Of a stretch of 64,000 nt of DNA, positions 26,626 to 37,400 are shown one piece after another. The stretch lies in assembly GCF_902493135.1 (NCBI RefSeq), contig NZ_CABUOD010000021.1:18176-82175 (forward strand). Reading direction: 5' to 3'. A program made the position numbers and the translations under genes. The DNA comes from an uncultured Parabacteroides sp. (GTDB taxonomy: Bacteria > Bacteroidota > Bacteroidia > Bacteroidales > Tannerellaceae). Positions within the stretch are counted from its first letter, which is position 1; every line of letters begins with the position of its first letter. The notes beneath the pieces were generated by a model that was given only the letters and a program-made list of their open reading frames with translations, made no database searches and had not been told where the DNA came from.

Positions 26626-26656
26626 CAAAGATAAAATTTTTAATTCAGCCGTGCAA
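26626..26656 (-). promoter_or_regulatory. Promoter of the Fe-S scaffold/GGGtGRT operon
   Basis: Read on the minus strand, TTGC (26656-26653) is followed after 19 bp by TATCTTTG (26633-26626). This is close to the Bacteroidetes consensus TTTG-N19-TAnnTTTG, and lies about 80 bp before the start codon at 26546. Confidence 0.65.
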
Positions 26657-26665
26657 CAGAACCGG

Positions 26666-27784
26666 TTATTTCAAAACTTCTTTAATTTTGTCTTCCAGCT
26701 CCTGGCCGTGCAGGTTCTTGGCGATGATCGTGCCGTCTTTGTCAACCAGTACGGTGTGCGGGATACTGTTGACGCCATAAAGGGCGGCACCGCCGTTCTG
26801 CCAGCCTTTCAGGTCGGACAACTGTGTCCAGGTGATGTTCAGGTCTTTTACGCCTTTGGCCCATGCATCGGCTTTGCTGTCCAGCGAGATGCCGACGATA
26901 TCGAATCCTTTGCCTTTGTAATCTTTATAGGCTTTGACCAGATTCGGCATTTCTGCGCGGCAGGGAGGACACCAGGAGGCCCAGAAATCGATCAGGACGA
27001 CTTTGCCGTTACCGACGTATTCGGAGAGTTTGTGCATTTCGCCTTTGGCATCCGGCATTTCGAAATCCGTGAATTTCTGTCCTACGGCGACCTTTTTCAG
27101 TACATTCAGATGATCGATCATGTAGCTGATTCCCGGAACGGATTTGAAAGAAGAATCTGCTTTGGAAATAATTTCATTTTGCTGTTCTTCGTCGATGTTG
27201 TAACGGAAATCGTACAGGTTTTTGGCGGCTGACTGTTTATCCGTATGAGTCAAGATGTAGTTGACAACGGCTTCCGTAATCTTACGGTCGATTTCTTCAT
27301 ATTTAGCTTCCGCTTGTTTGATCAGGTTTTCATCGCCCGACTTCATGTCGGCAACCAATTTGTTGATACCGGAGCGTAAGTCTTTGATCTTGGCTTGCAA
27401 CTCTTTTTGTGCGTCATTTTCGGGTGTGCCGCTAACCGTGGAAGTCGAATCCAGCACGACTGCCAGTTTCCCGTTTTCAAGTACGAATGTAGCCATGAAC
27501 GGAGCGTTTTCACCGGGAGCGACACGTACCGGTTCAACCACTTCTTCCGAAAAACGGAGAGTACGGAGGGCCGGGGCGTTTTGTGTGCCTTTCAAGGCAA
27601 AAGCTCCGTTTTGAACTAAGGCGCTGTCCAGCGGCGCAGCCTCTTTTACCCCATATTCATAGAGGTACACATACTTACCATTCAAATCATTGTTTGAAAC
27701 GGTACCGGCAATTTCGTAACCCGGTTTTTCGCTACAGGCTGCAAGAAGCAGGACGGAAGCGGCGATAGGAAGATACTTTTTCAT
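26666..27784 (-). CDS. TlpA/ResA-type thiol-disulfide lipoprotein with DUF4369
   Basis: A 372-residue lipoprotein; the ATG at 27784 gives a clean signal peptide with lipobox LLLAACSEKPG. A DUF4369 domain occupies the N-terminal third (GYEIAGTVSNNDLNGKYVYL), a helical linker follows, and the C-terminal 140 residues form an AhpC/TSA-TlpA thioredoxin fold with active site WCPPC in FWASWCPPCRAEMP. It probably reduces or shuffles disulfides in the periplasm or at the surface. This domain pair is common in Bacteroidetes. It stands alone between the GGGtGRT operon and the HTCS. Confidence 0.93.
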   Translation of the reverse strand: MKKYLPIAASVLLLAACSEKPGYEIAGTVSNNDLNGKYVYLYEYGVKEAAPLDSALVQNGAFALKGTQNAPALRTLRFSEEVVEPVRVAPGENAPFMATFVLENGKLAVVLDSTSTVSGTPENDAQKELQAKIKDLRSGINKLVADMKSGDENLIKQAEAKYEEIDRKITEAVVNYILTHTDKQSAAKNLYDFRYNIDEEQQNEIISKADSSFKSVPGISYMIDHLNVLKKVAVGQKFTDFEMPDAKGEMHKLSEYVGNGKVVLIDFWASWCPPCRAEMPNLVKAYKDYKGKGFDIVGISLDSKADAWAKGVKDLNITWTQLSDLKGWQNGGAALYGVNSIPHTVLVDKDGTIIAKNLHGQELEDKIKEVLK

Positions 27785-27870
27785 ATATTTACGTTGTATT
27801 AAAACGATTAATACTTTATTAGTTACAGACGTTTGGCGCAAAAGTAAGAAAAAATTGACACATTATTTAC

Positions 27871-27878
27871 TATATTTG
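27871..27878 (+). promoter_or_regulatory. -7 promoter box of the HTCS gene
   Basis: TATATTTG matches TAnnTTTG exactly and lies 20 bp before the HTCS start codon, implying a very short leader. Confidence 0.6.
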
Positions 27879-27897
27879 CAGTCTAATAACCGTTATT

Positions 27898-30800
27898 ATG
27901 AATTTATCCTATATAGATACCAGATATGCGGCGTTTCTCCGTTTTGTCAGGTCTGTGATTGTCTGCTTGTCTCTGTTTTCTTGTCCGGTGTCCGCGGGGA
28001 TCTCCCTGCATATGGCAGATAATATAGATTTGTCAAATAATGCCATCCTTGATATGTACCAGGATGAGAACGGTTACATGTGGATCGGCACTTACGACGG
28101 CTTGAACCTGTATAACGGCAAGAATACCTATGTGTTTCGCTTTGAACCGAACAACAAGAATACCTTATGCAGCAATATCATCAACAAGATCGTGTATGGC
28201 GGAGACGGATATCTGTGGGTATCGACTTCTATGGGATTGAATCGGTTCTCGCTGAAAGACCGGAAGGTGACGGAGTCTTATACGGAATATCCCGAATGCC
28301 TGAACGTAGCGTCTGATTCGGCCGGCAATACGTTGGCCATAAAGCAAAAAGACTTTATCTCCTGCTATTCTCCCGAAGCCGGTTCTTTCCAGGATGTACA
28401 TGTACAAGGGATGAATGAGGAAATGGCCAAAGTCTTGTTTGCAGACGGAGAAAGGCAGTTCTTTATTCTTGACGCCGATGGCAGCCTGCTTGAGATTAGT
28501 CCGGATTTCGAGTCCTTCCCCTTGGCATTGGACATAAAGAAAACTCCGGTCCATGAAAAGAAAATTGACCGTGCCTATTACCTCGAAGGCATTCTGTACT
28601 ATGTGGATATGGAAAACCGCTTTTACTCTTACCGGATGAAAGACCGCAAGAAAGAGTATCTGGCCGACCTTACCGGTTGGATGGATAAATATGGAAAACT
28701 TTCCCGCATCGCTTTGTTTCATTCCGCTCCCTATCTGGTTTTTAGGAATGGGCTTTTGCTAAACATCGATAATCAGGAAGAGGCATTGGGGTTCGATGTC
28801 GGGCTCTTCTGTGTTTTGCCTGACCGGAAGCAGGATATCCTTTGGGTCGGGACAGACGGGCAAGGAGTCCGGATGTATTATGACAAGTATAACCGGTTTT
28901 CAGGGATTCAACTTAAGAGTTTGCCGATTGTCATGCGTAATCCGGTCCGTTCGATCTATACCGAAGATGAAAAAACAATCTGGTTCGGAACGAAAGGGAA
29001 TGGTTTTGTACGTGTGGAAGATTATGATTCCTATGAAAAAGGGGAAATTCCGGCCGAAAAGGTCAAACATTTCACTACGTCGAACGGCTTGTCCAGCGAT
29101 CGTGTCTATTGTTTCCGTAAAAGCAACTATTATCCCTGGGTGTGGATCGGGACGGAAGGTCCGGGATTGTCCTATTATTCTTTAGTGGACAAGCAGGTCC
29201 ATACGATGGCAAGTCTTGTCGATACAAAGATCCGGTATGTCCATGCCATCCGTGAAGTGAATGATTCGACGTTGTGGATGGCAACGACCGGAGATGGTTT
29301 GCTGGAAGTTGTCATTGGTAAAAGGAGTGGGGAACCTGTCATTAAATATGTGGAGTCTTTTATCCTTGAAAAGAATGGAAAAGTTTGCAATGAGTTCCAT
29401 TCTATGAATTATGATGACGAGACTTCTCTTCTCTACTTAGGAAGCCGTGGGGGATATGGGTTGGTAAGTTTTAACTTGTTGACTAAGAAATACGAGTTTA
29501 TTTCGATGAATAATGCCGGCAACCGGGCGGTAGGGGATGTGCTTTGCATGTGTTATAGCCAGGATTCTACTTTTTATCTGGGAGCCAGTTCAGGCATGAC
29601 GCAGATGAAATTACATTCGGGAATCCCGGCGGAGGTACGCCAATATAGCAGGATCGACGGTATCAAGAATGATATGGTTCATGGTATTCTTGAAGATCCT
29701 GACGGTTGTATCTGGCTGAGCACGAATAAAGGGTTGACTAAATACAATCCTCACAATCAGTTTTTCCATAATTATGGAAGTCCAGATTTGGATGTGACGG
29801 AATTTTCGGATGACGCCTATTGGAAATGCCCTTACACGGGAAAACTGTTCTTTGGCGGAATTAACGGATTGATATGGGTAGACCCGCAAAACGACCGGCA
29901 GGAGAATTATAAGCCGGCCTTGCATTTTTTTGAATTGAAGATGGGAAATGAAACGCATAGTCTGTACGACTATACGGATCAGAAAACCGGATATGTGGCC
30001 ATACCTCCCAGTATATCCACATTTTCAATTTCTTTTGTGGCGACCGACTATATACATGGGGAAAACTACGAGTATTCGTACTTATTGGAGAACTATAATA
30101 CATCGTGGACCGAGTTGCAAAAGGATAACGAGGTCGCTTTTACGAAGTTGCCTTATGGAAATTATGTTTTGAAGGTCCGTTACAAGAATGATGTGTTCGA
30201 TTCGGATACCAAAGAGTATTTTTTGCATATACGGGTGTTACCTCCCTGGTACCGCAGTTCTTGGGCTATGATCGCCTATGGCCTGTTGTTGGCGGCTGCA
30301 TGTTCGGGTATCGTGTATTGGCTGCGCCGCCGGATTGTGGAAAAACAGGTAGAAGTGGCCCGGAAAATCAGAGAAGAGCAAAAAGAAAAACTGTATGAAG
30401 CGAAGTTGAATTTCTTTGCCAACATCACGCATGAGCTTTGCACGCCTTTGACCTTGATTAATGGTGTGAACGATTATATCAAGACATCTGCCGAACGGTT
30501 GGCCGACGGAAAACTGGAAAAATATGCCCGTATCCTGGGTGAAAACGTCACAAACCTGAATGAATTGATCCAGGAAATCTTGGATATCAGAAAGATAAAG
30601 GAAGTCGGGTTCAGCCATATACATATCAGGCGGGTGTCCGTAAGCGGTTTGATCCGGAAGCAATGCGAATCGTTTGTGCCTGTTGCCGAGCGCAACGGGA
30701 TCGATTTTACCTTCAGTGAAGCGGATAAACCGGTTTATTGGAATACCGATGTACCCAGCTTGAAGAAGATTATACGCAACCTGGTGTCGAATGCATTCAA

Positions 30801-31953
30801 GTACACGGAGCAGAAAGGGGCGATCGATGTCTCTGTCCGGATAGAAAATGATTCTCTGATAATAAAGGTATATAATACGGGCAAGGGGATAGCGGAAGCT
30901 GATTTGAAGACGATTTTCGACCGTTTTCAAATCTTGGGTGATTTGGATGGAAATAATTATACTCAGATGACTTCCAGAAACGGACTGGGACTTTTCATCT
31001 GCCACAGCATGGTCCAACTGCTTCGTGGAGAGATAAGAGTGGAAAGCAAGGAGGGTGAATCTGCCGAATTTATCGTAACATTGCCTTATCTGGAAGCAGA
31101 GGAGGCGGATTCGGATGGACAAGCCGGCGAAGAGGTACCGGTTGTACAACCGGTGGTTTCGGCTGCGGCAGCCGAAACCGAAGTAAATACCGGCAATCCG
31201 GTAATATTGGTAGTCGATGATAACCGGGATATCGTTTGGTTGATTAAGGAAACATTATCGTCCGAATATGTCGTCCGGGAAGCATTTAATGCAGAGGAGG
31301 CTTTGGCCCTGATGGAGCAGCAAACTCCTGATTTGATTATTACGGATATCATGATGCCGAGCATGGACGGGTTTGCGTTGATCAGCCGTATCAAGTCCGA
31401 TAAGTTTACCCGGCATATACCTGTAATCGTAGTATCGGCAAAAGTCTCGGAAAACGAACAGGCGGAGGGGCTGGATCTGGGTGCCGATGCCTACCTGACC
31501 AAGCCGTTCTCGTCTGTGGTGCTCCATTCCGTCGTGAACAGGTTGATGGCGAATAAGAAAGAACTGAAAGACTACTATTATTCCCCGGAAAGCGCTTACA
31601 AACAGTCCGGCGGGCAGTTGATCCATCAGGAGGATAAGGAGTTTATGGATTCCGTAACAGCTATAATTAAGGAAAATCTTGCTCAGGATACGTTGCGTCC
31701 TGAGCTTATAGCCGATAAATTAGGCATGAATACCCGCGCCTTGTATCGCCGTTTCAAAAAGATTTCACCGCTAACGCCGAGCGATTTCATCAAGGACTAC
31801 CGTATGATATATGCAGCCCAGCTCTTAGTCACGACAAACCTGAGCGTGCAGGAAATCATCTATCAGGTCGGAATCTCCAACAAATCCTATTTCTATCGTG
31901 AGTTTTCAGCCAAATACGGAGTTACGCCGGGACAGTACAGGCAGATGCAATAG
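27898..31953 (+). CDS. Hybrid two-component system sensor kinase/response regulator (HTCS)
   Basis: A one-protein two-component regulator of 1351 residues, usual length for the class. An N-terminal signal/anchor region is followed by a periplasmic double beta-propeller of Reg_prop repeats (MYQDENGYMWIGTYDGLNLY is one) and a Y_Y_Y domain near residue 700-780. One membrane helix (WAMIAYGLLLAAACSGIVYW, about 790-810) leads to a histidine kinase with H-box FFANITHELCTPL (about residue 848) and ATPase boxes GLGLFICHSM. A receiver (ILVVDDNRD, phospho-acceptor in ITDIMMPSMDGF) and an AraC-type HTH (about 1255-1350) end the protein. Such proteins sense a specific oligosaccharide and switch on the adjacent PUL, here the susCD and GH92 genes. 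Confidence 0.96.
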   Translation: MNLSYIDTRYAAFLRFVRSVIVCLSLFSCPVSAGISLHMADNIDLSNNAILDMYQDENGYMWIGTYDGLNLYNGKNTYVFRFEPNNKNTLCSNIINKIVYGGDGYLWVSTSMGLNRFSLKDRKVTESYTEYPECLNVASDSAGNTLAIKQKDFISCYSPEAGSFQDVHVQGMNEEMAKVLFADGERQFFILDADGSLLEISPDFESFPLALDIKKTPVHEKKIDRAYYLEGILYYVDMENRFYSYRMKDRKKEYLADLTGWMDKYGKLSRIALFHSAPYLVFRNGLLLNIDNQEEALGFDVGLFCVLPDRKQDILWVGTDGQGVRMYYDKYNRFSGIQLKSLPIVMRNPVRSIYTEDEKTIWFGTKGNGFVRVEDYDSYEKGEIPAEKVKHFTTSNGLSSDRVYCFRKSNYYPWVWIGTEGPGLSYYSLVDKQVHTMASLVDTKIRYVHAIREVNDSTLWMATTGDGLLEVVIGKRSGEPVIKYVESFILEKNGKVCNEFHSMNYDDETSLLYLGSRGGYGLVSFNLLTKKYEFISMNNAGNRAVGDVLCMCYSQDSTFYLGASSGMTQMKLHSGIPAEVRQYSRIDGIKNDMVHGILEDPDGCIWLSTNKGLTKYNPHNQFFHNYGSPDLDVTEFSDDAYWKCPYTGKLFFGGINGLIWVDPQNDRQENYKPALHFFELKMGNETHSLYDYTDQKTGYVAIPPSISTFSISFVATDYIHGENYEYSYLLENYNTSWTELQKDNEVAFTKLPYGNYVLKVRYKNDVFDSDTKEYFLHIRVLPPWYRSSWAMIAYGLLLAAACSGIVYWLRRRIVEKQVEVARKIREEQKEKLYEAKLNFFANITHELCTPLTLINGVNDYIKTSAERLADGKLEKYARILGENVTNLNELIQEILDIRKIKEVGFSHIHIRRVSVSGLIRKQCESFVPVAERNGIDFTFSEADKPVYWNTDVPSLKKIIRNLVSNAFKYTEQKGAIDVSVRIENDSLIIKVYNTGKGIAEADLKTIFDRFQILGDLDGNNYTQMTSRNGLGLFICHSMVQLLRGEIRVESKEGESAEFIVTLPYLEAEEADSDGQAGEEVPVVQPVVSAAAAETEVNTGNPVILVVDDNRDIVWLIKETLSSEYVVREAFNAEEALALMEQQTPDLIITDIMMPSMDGFALISRIKSDKFTRHIPVIVVSAKVSENEQAEGLDLGADAYLTKPFSSVVLHSVVNRLMANKKELKDYYYSPESAYKQSGGQLIHQEDKEFMDSVTAIIKENLAQDTLRPELIADKLGMNTRALYRRFKKISPLTPSDFIKDYRMIYAAQLLVTTNLSVQEIIYQVGISNKSYFYREFSAKYGVTPGQYRQMQ

Positions 31954-31958
31954 AGTAG

Positions 31959-33215
31959 CTATTCGCTGCCTTCTTCCTGCATTAATTCATAATACTGTTT
32001 ACGCGCATGATTGTTCGGGATTCTTAGTACGATACGTGATCCGCGCGTGGCACTAATCGTCAGCATACCATAATAGAACAACAGGCTGGGGAAAATCTCA
32101 GGATTGGCAATCTCCGAGGCTGGAAAGGTGGTGACCAAAGTCGTAACGATCTGTCCCTCATCGGTGATCTTGCGCAGTACGCCTTTTCGGTCACCATCCA
32201 AGCGGTCCAGTTGGATGAGTTTCTTCATCTTGTTGTAATCGGTACGGGTGTTCGGATCGATCATCAGTTCGGGGGACTTGCCTAAATTCATATAATTACG
32301 CAAATAATAGAGCACCATGTCACAGTTAAACATCTTCGGGTCACGATCCAAGCATTCTTTGGCAAAACAATAGTTGTCATACCAAGGTTTCATCTCTGTG
32401 ATCATGGCTTCGATATCCGTATTGTCCGGTAGTTGTCCGGCATCCTTATAATATTGTAACATGGTACGCACATCTTCCTCGCTGAACCCCAGCATCATAT
32501 TGAATTGATAGCTGGTACTGATGTTCCAGCCGATGTTGAAACCGCTGGTCAGATCGTCCAGGGTTACCGGACTGACGCCAGTCATGAAGATACGTTCGAA
32601 CATCCCTTTAAATTTCTTGAACACTTCCCGGTAGAAACCGCTGGCATGTGTCAAGGCATGGTAGACCTCGTTGCCTTGCTCATTGAGGACCACGTTCGTA
32701 AAGTTGTCATATTCGTCGATGATGAGGTAAAGAGGTATGTTTTTTTCCCTTGTCTGGAAATTCAGATAGTTCAATTTGCTGACAAAGTCGGGCAATTCTT
32801 CAATTTTTTGTGCAAATCCAGGAAAATAATAACGCTCATACGTTTTACCGAAAGCATCCATTGCCATTCCGCAATAGCGGTCGAAGTTTTCGGCAAGCGA
32901 ACCGCTGCCTCCGCTGGCACGCGAGAAGTCGAGAAAAAGCACTTGATACTTTCCCTGAGAGAGGGTAGGGTGGCTGCCAACCCACAAATTTCCGAAACGT
33001 TCCTGGAATTTATCCTTTTGGGCAATATCATAATACGCCCACAGCATACTCAGGAAGATACTTTTCCCGAAACGACGCGGACGAATGAAGAACAAACTGT
33101 TGGGCTGTTCTTCCAGCAAGGGCAGATACATCGTCTTGTCCACATAATATTGGTTCTGCTCAACCACTTCCACAAAGTTGGATACGCCATACGGGATTCT
33201 TTTTACATTTTCCAT
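31959..33215 (-). CDS. AAA-ATPase-like protein lacking its C-terminal nuclease-fold domain
   Basis: A 418-residue relative of the protein at 4154-5716. The N-terminal AAA-ATPase-like domain is complete: RIPYGVSNFVEVVEQ, FFIRPRRFGKSIFLSML (P-loop variant), LYLIIDEYDNF (Walker B) and FMTGVSPVTLDDLTSGFN. The usual PD-(D/E)XK domain of about 130-150 residues is missing; the chain stops 5 bp from the HTCS stop codon, just after HARKQYYELMQ. I infer a 3' deletion. The gene separates the HTCS from its susCD target and looks like an insertion into the PUL. Confidence 0.82.
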   Translation of the reverse strand: MENVKRIPYGVSNFVEVVEQNQYYVDKTMYLPLLEEQPNSLFFIRPRRFGKSIFLSMLWAYYDIAQKDKFQERFGNLWVGSHPTLSQGKYQVLFLDFSRASGGSGSLAENFDRYCGMAMDAFGKTYERYYFPGFAQKIEELPDFVSKLNYLNFQTREKNIPLYLIIDEYDNFTNVVLNEQGNEVYHALTHASGFYREVFKKFKGMFERIFMTGVSPVTLDDLTSGFNIGWNISTSYQFNMMLGFSEEDVRTMLQYYKDAGQLPDNTDIEAMITEMKPWYDNYCFAKECLDRDPKMFNCDMVLYYLRNYMNLGKSPELMIDPNTRTDYNKMKKLIQLDRLDGDRKGVLRKITDEGQIVTTLVTTFPASEIANPEIFPSLLFYYGMLTISATRGSRIVLRIPNNHARKQYYELMQEEGSE

Positions 33216-33658
33216 GTTGTGTCTGTTTTTATTCCTTCTGTTTACGAGGTATCACAAATATAGTCTATTCTTTTGGAAAGAACAAAGAATGTGTAGACTT
33301 TAAAATGTTTGATGGAGATATCTTTATCCGTAATCCTAAACTCGGTTTATCCGAAGTGACAGAATAAAGTAGACAATAACCCCTTTTCAGTCATTTTTCT
33401 ATTTCAACTGAAAATCCGGTTCGTTTTGAACTGTCACTTTTCTCGTCTTTCCGGTTTTGGAGTGACGCTGTATGTCAAGTGTTCGGCGTGTCGTTTGGAT
33501 GCCGGGGCCGGTCTGTCGCAATAAATGGAAAAACGTGACAATATGACAAACCTCAACTTCGGGAGAATCGAATATTTGCGAACGAAGTCGGGACGCCTCC
33601 AATTTACGTCAAAAGCCTTTTCCTGCCTTTTCTCCATGAGGTGCGCAGAACTTTTCCA

Positions 33659-33760
33659 TGACGACCGTCTTCGTTGCCGTGACTTGCCGTGTTCATGGGT
33701 AGTGACGACCGTCTTCGTGGCGATGAAGCCAATCTTCAAGGCGATAAAGACGGTCGTCAC
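33659..33760. repeat. Direct and inverted 14-16 bp repeats
   Basis: TGACGACCGTCTTCGT occurs at 33659-33674 and again at 33703-33718. An inverted copy, AAGACGGTCGTCAC, lies at 33747-33760, complementary to 33702-33715. The block can fold into a strong hairpin. It lies in a 1.24-kb gap (33216-34455) with no convincing gene; the rest of that gap is A/T-rich except for the 22-bp array at 33932 and the operator/promoter block at 34253. Confidence 0.7.
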
Positions 33761-33931
33761 CGCAGAAAGCTGGCAGATTGATGAAAAAAGGATCGTTTTG
33801 CCCTGCAAAAAACGAAATTCCGGTTGCTCAGCCGACTGGGTGTCCAAATGTGAAATAATCTTTTATTTACAATAAGGGGGGCTGGAATAATGATTTATTC
33901 ACACAAGTCGCAGTTCGGTACTTGCTTATAT

Positions 33932-33997
33932 CCCGTAGCCAATAGCTTTAGGCATCGTAAACCTATGAGTTAGGAAACGTAATACATAGGTTGCCAC
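33932..33997. repeat. Three tandem 22-bp imperfect repeats, copy B
   Basis: CGTA occurs at 33934, 33956 and 33978, exactly 22 bp apart, each followed by text related to ACCnATAG and TTAGG. The architecture equals copy A at 12943-13008. It lies 458 bp upstream of the PUL susC start. Confidence 0.7.
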
Positions 33998-34252
33998 CCT
34001 TATTGTCATATTTGTAAAAAAGTCATTGGTTCGAATCGAAACTACTACTGCATATAATCCGGTTTTCTACCCCATCTAATTCGATTTACCCGCAAGGGTA
34101 ATATTTTTTAACAAATAGCCTTTTTTGTCACACAGTTAATTATCAGATAAATATACGATAATTCATGTTTTAAAGGGGATATTGTCTTTTTTGCTCAGTA
34201 CGTTCGGTTACAGGGTGGGTGACCGTTTTTGTATAATGCTTGCCTTTGTATG

Positions 34253-34357
34253 GTGTCTTGGTTGTACAAAAGAGTGTCATAATCGGTCATTGGCTGAATA
34301 TGACACCCTTTTTGTATTCCGGTGTTACTCCTCTCGTGTTAAGATCCGCTAATATTG
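34253..34357 (+). promoter_or_regulatory. Composite operator and promoter of the PUL susCD operon
   Basis: A half-site GTGTC (34253) is followed 21 bp later by GTGTCATAATCG (34274-34285) and 25 bp after that by TATGACACCC (34299-34308), which forms an inverted repeat GTGTCAT/ATGACAC. TGTTACT at 34323 sits in the -33 region, and TAATATTG at 34350-34357 is a near-consensus -7 box. Exactly the same layout is found at 39406-39510. I infer that it is the binding site of the HTCS at 27898. Confidence 0.65.
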
Positions 34358-34455
34358 CCATCAAATTACAAAAAATTAAAAGATAGAGATTGGATGGTGT
34401 TCTTTCAATCTTTCTTTAATAAATATGTTACATGTGTTAAATTAAAAAGCAAAAA

Positions 34456-37400
34456 ATGATGAATGAATCTAAGCTATTATCTCCATGTGGGATAGCGAAG
34501 GCCTCAGCCTTGTGCTTGCTAATGTCTGCTTTTTCTGTTAATGCCGTGTTTGCTGCTCCGGAATCGGATAGCAATGTAATGGTGGTGCAACAGGGGAAGA
34601 CATTGACTGGTACTGTGAAAGACGAGTTTGGTCCGGTCGCAGGTGCTAACATTGTTGTGAAAGGAACAACAAACGGAACGATGACCGACATGAACGGCCA
34701 TTTCTCCATTTCTAATGTGCCGGTAGGCGCAGTCCTGCAAATTTCTTTTATCGGTTATCTGACAGAAGAAGTGCAGGTTGGTAACCAGTCTTCCATCAAT
34801 GTCATGTTGAAAGAAGATTCCCAAACATTGGACGAAGTTGTAGTCGTTGGATACGGTACGATGCGCAAATCCGATTTGACAGGTTCTATTTCCCAGGCAA
34901 AGGGTACGGAAATTATCAAAGCTCAATCGTTCAATGCCCTTGATGGTTTGAAAGGTAAAGTTGCAGGTGTGAACATTTTCTCCAATACCGGACAACCGGG
35001 TGGCGAGATGCGTGTTGTGATCCGCGGTGTGTCTACCATCAATGCTTCGACTTCTCCTTTGTATGTGGTCGATGGTGTGGTTATGTCTGACTTCCAGTTG
35101 TTGAATCCTAATGATATCGAATCGGTCGAGGTGTTAAAGGATGCTTCTTCTGCCGCTATCTATGGTGCTCGTGGTGCCAACGGTGTCGTTTTGGTGACGA
35201 CTAAGCGTGGTGATGGTGCAAAGGGGGTTCATGTCTCTTACGACGGTTCTGTTTCGGTCGGTATGATGGCGAAGCAGATGGATGTGATGGATTCTTACGA
35301 ATGGATGGCTGCTTTCAAGCAAGGGTTGGAAAATGCCAATGCTTGGCAGGGAAAGAACTTCACGACCGATTTGTCGCAAATCTTCACGGACGAACGTTTG
35401 TTCAATGCTGACGGTACTCCAAAATACAATACGAATTGGCAGGACGAAACCTCCCGAACGGCCGTTTCGCACAATCATCAGATAAGTATTCAGCGTGCTG
35501 GTGACGGTTCTTCTGTAGGTGCGTTCATCAACTATACGGACCAGCAGGGTATCTTGCTCAATTCTTATTTCAAACGTATCAATGCAAAGTTGGCGTATGA
35601 TGACAAACCGACCAAGTGGTTGTCTACGTCCGTCAACTTGCTGGTTAACCATACATGGGGTAACCGTACATCCGATAACCCATACGGACAGGGCGCTTTG
35701 CGTACGATGATAGAACAGTTGCCGTTCCTTCCGGTTAAGTTGGACGGTGTCTATACGCAGACCAATATCATCAAGACAAGTGGTATTTTGAACGATAAGG
35801 ACAATCCGAACAGTGGATATCAGAATTTCAGTCCGGAAGGTGTCGGTAACCCAGTCGAACTGTTGGAAAGATTGTATGCGATGCAATATCGTACGAAAAT
35901 CTTCGGTAATGCCGGTCTTACTTTCCATTTGATGAAAGGGTTGGATTTGAAGACACAGTTCGGTGTGGACTATCAGAACAGCCGTGATGCCAATTATACG
36001 CCGTTCACTCCGCGTCCTATGATCAATCAAAACTCTGAAGGTTCGGCCTCTGCCAATAACTCCAACGCGTTGTACTGGCAGGAAGAAACTTATATGAACT
36101 ATTCTACCTTGTTGGATAAGCATTCCATCAATGCCATGCTCGGATTGTCTTGGCAGGGACGTGAATATACTTATTTCAGTGCTTCAGATAGCAAATTTAC
36201 GGACGATTTCTACGGTTATTATAACTTAGGTAAAGGAACGAACCGCCCAAGTGTGGGTAGTGATTATGACAAGTGGACGATGAATTCCTATTTCCTCCGT
36301 TTGGCTTATTCGTATGACAGTAAGTATATGGCTACGGTGACCGGACGTTATGACGGTTCTTCCAAATTCGGTGCCGGAAATAAGTATGCTTTCTTTCCCT
36401 CTGTCGGTTTGGGTTGGTTGATGTCTCGTGAAAGTTTCTTGATTGACAATCCGACTATCAGCAAGTTGAAATTGCACACTTCTTATGGTTTGACGGGTAA
36501 CTCTGAAATAGGTACTTATCGTTCTTTGGCTACCGTAAGCCAGGGTACTACGATTATCGGTAACGCTTTGCAGACTGTTTCTTATCTGGATAATATGCCG
36601 AACGACAAGTTGAAATGGGAAAAGACAGCTCAGTTTGACTTTGGTGCCGAACTCGGTTTGTTTAAGGACCGCTTGAGTTTCGATGTTTCCGGTTATTATA
36701 AATATACATCGGACCTGTTGCTTAACCGTCCGGTTCCGGAATCTACCGGCTACTCTTCAATCATGGATAATATCGGTGCTGTATCTAACCGTGGTGTGGA
36801 TATCTTGGTGACGGCACATCCGGTTCAGACGAAAGATTTCCAGTGGACATCCACAATCAATTTGGGTTACAACAAGAGCCGTGTTGAAAAGCTGGATGAA
36901 GGTGCTTCCATCGATCCGATTTCCGGAAAACGTCAGATCACGACCGATGGCTTTGTGGGATATGATATGCTGATTCGTGAAGGCGAACCGTTGTCGGCTT
37001 TCTATGGTTACAAACGTGTGGGCATTTATGATGGAAAACCTGAGAATTGGGATCCGGAAACGATGAATATCCCGTCTGTAATCGGTGAGAAGGTGACGAC
37101 GAAGGACCGTGTGATCATTGGTAACGGTTTGCCTGACTGGATGGGGTCTTTTGTCAATACATTCAACTATAAGAATTTCGATTTGACACTTGATCTTCAG
37201 TATTCTTGGGGTGCTGATGTGATGCAGGAATACTATCATTCGACTGTGGCTCGTTTCTTGACAAACGGTCTTGACCGTTTTTATATGGAAGCATGGCATC
37301 CGACATTGAATCCGGATGGCAAGGAACAAGCGATTCGTCTGAACAACTTCGGACAGGGTGCTAACAATGCGGCCGATGATGACTGGGTTGCTAATGGTTC

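Noticed and set aside
33434..33875. Overlapping ORFs of 116-137 residues on both strands in the gap before susC
   Set aside because: Biased by the direct and inverted repeats, with no recognisable domain, no promoter box and no neighbour coupling.
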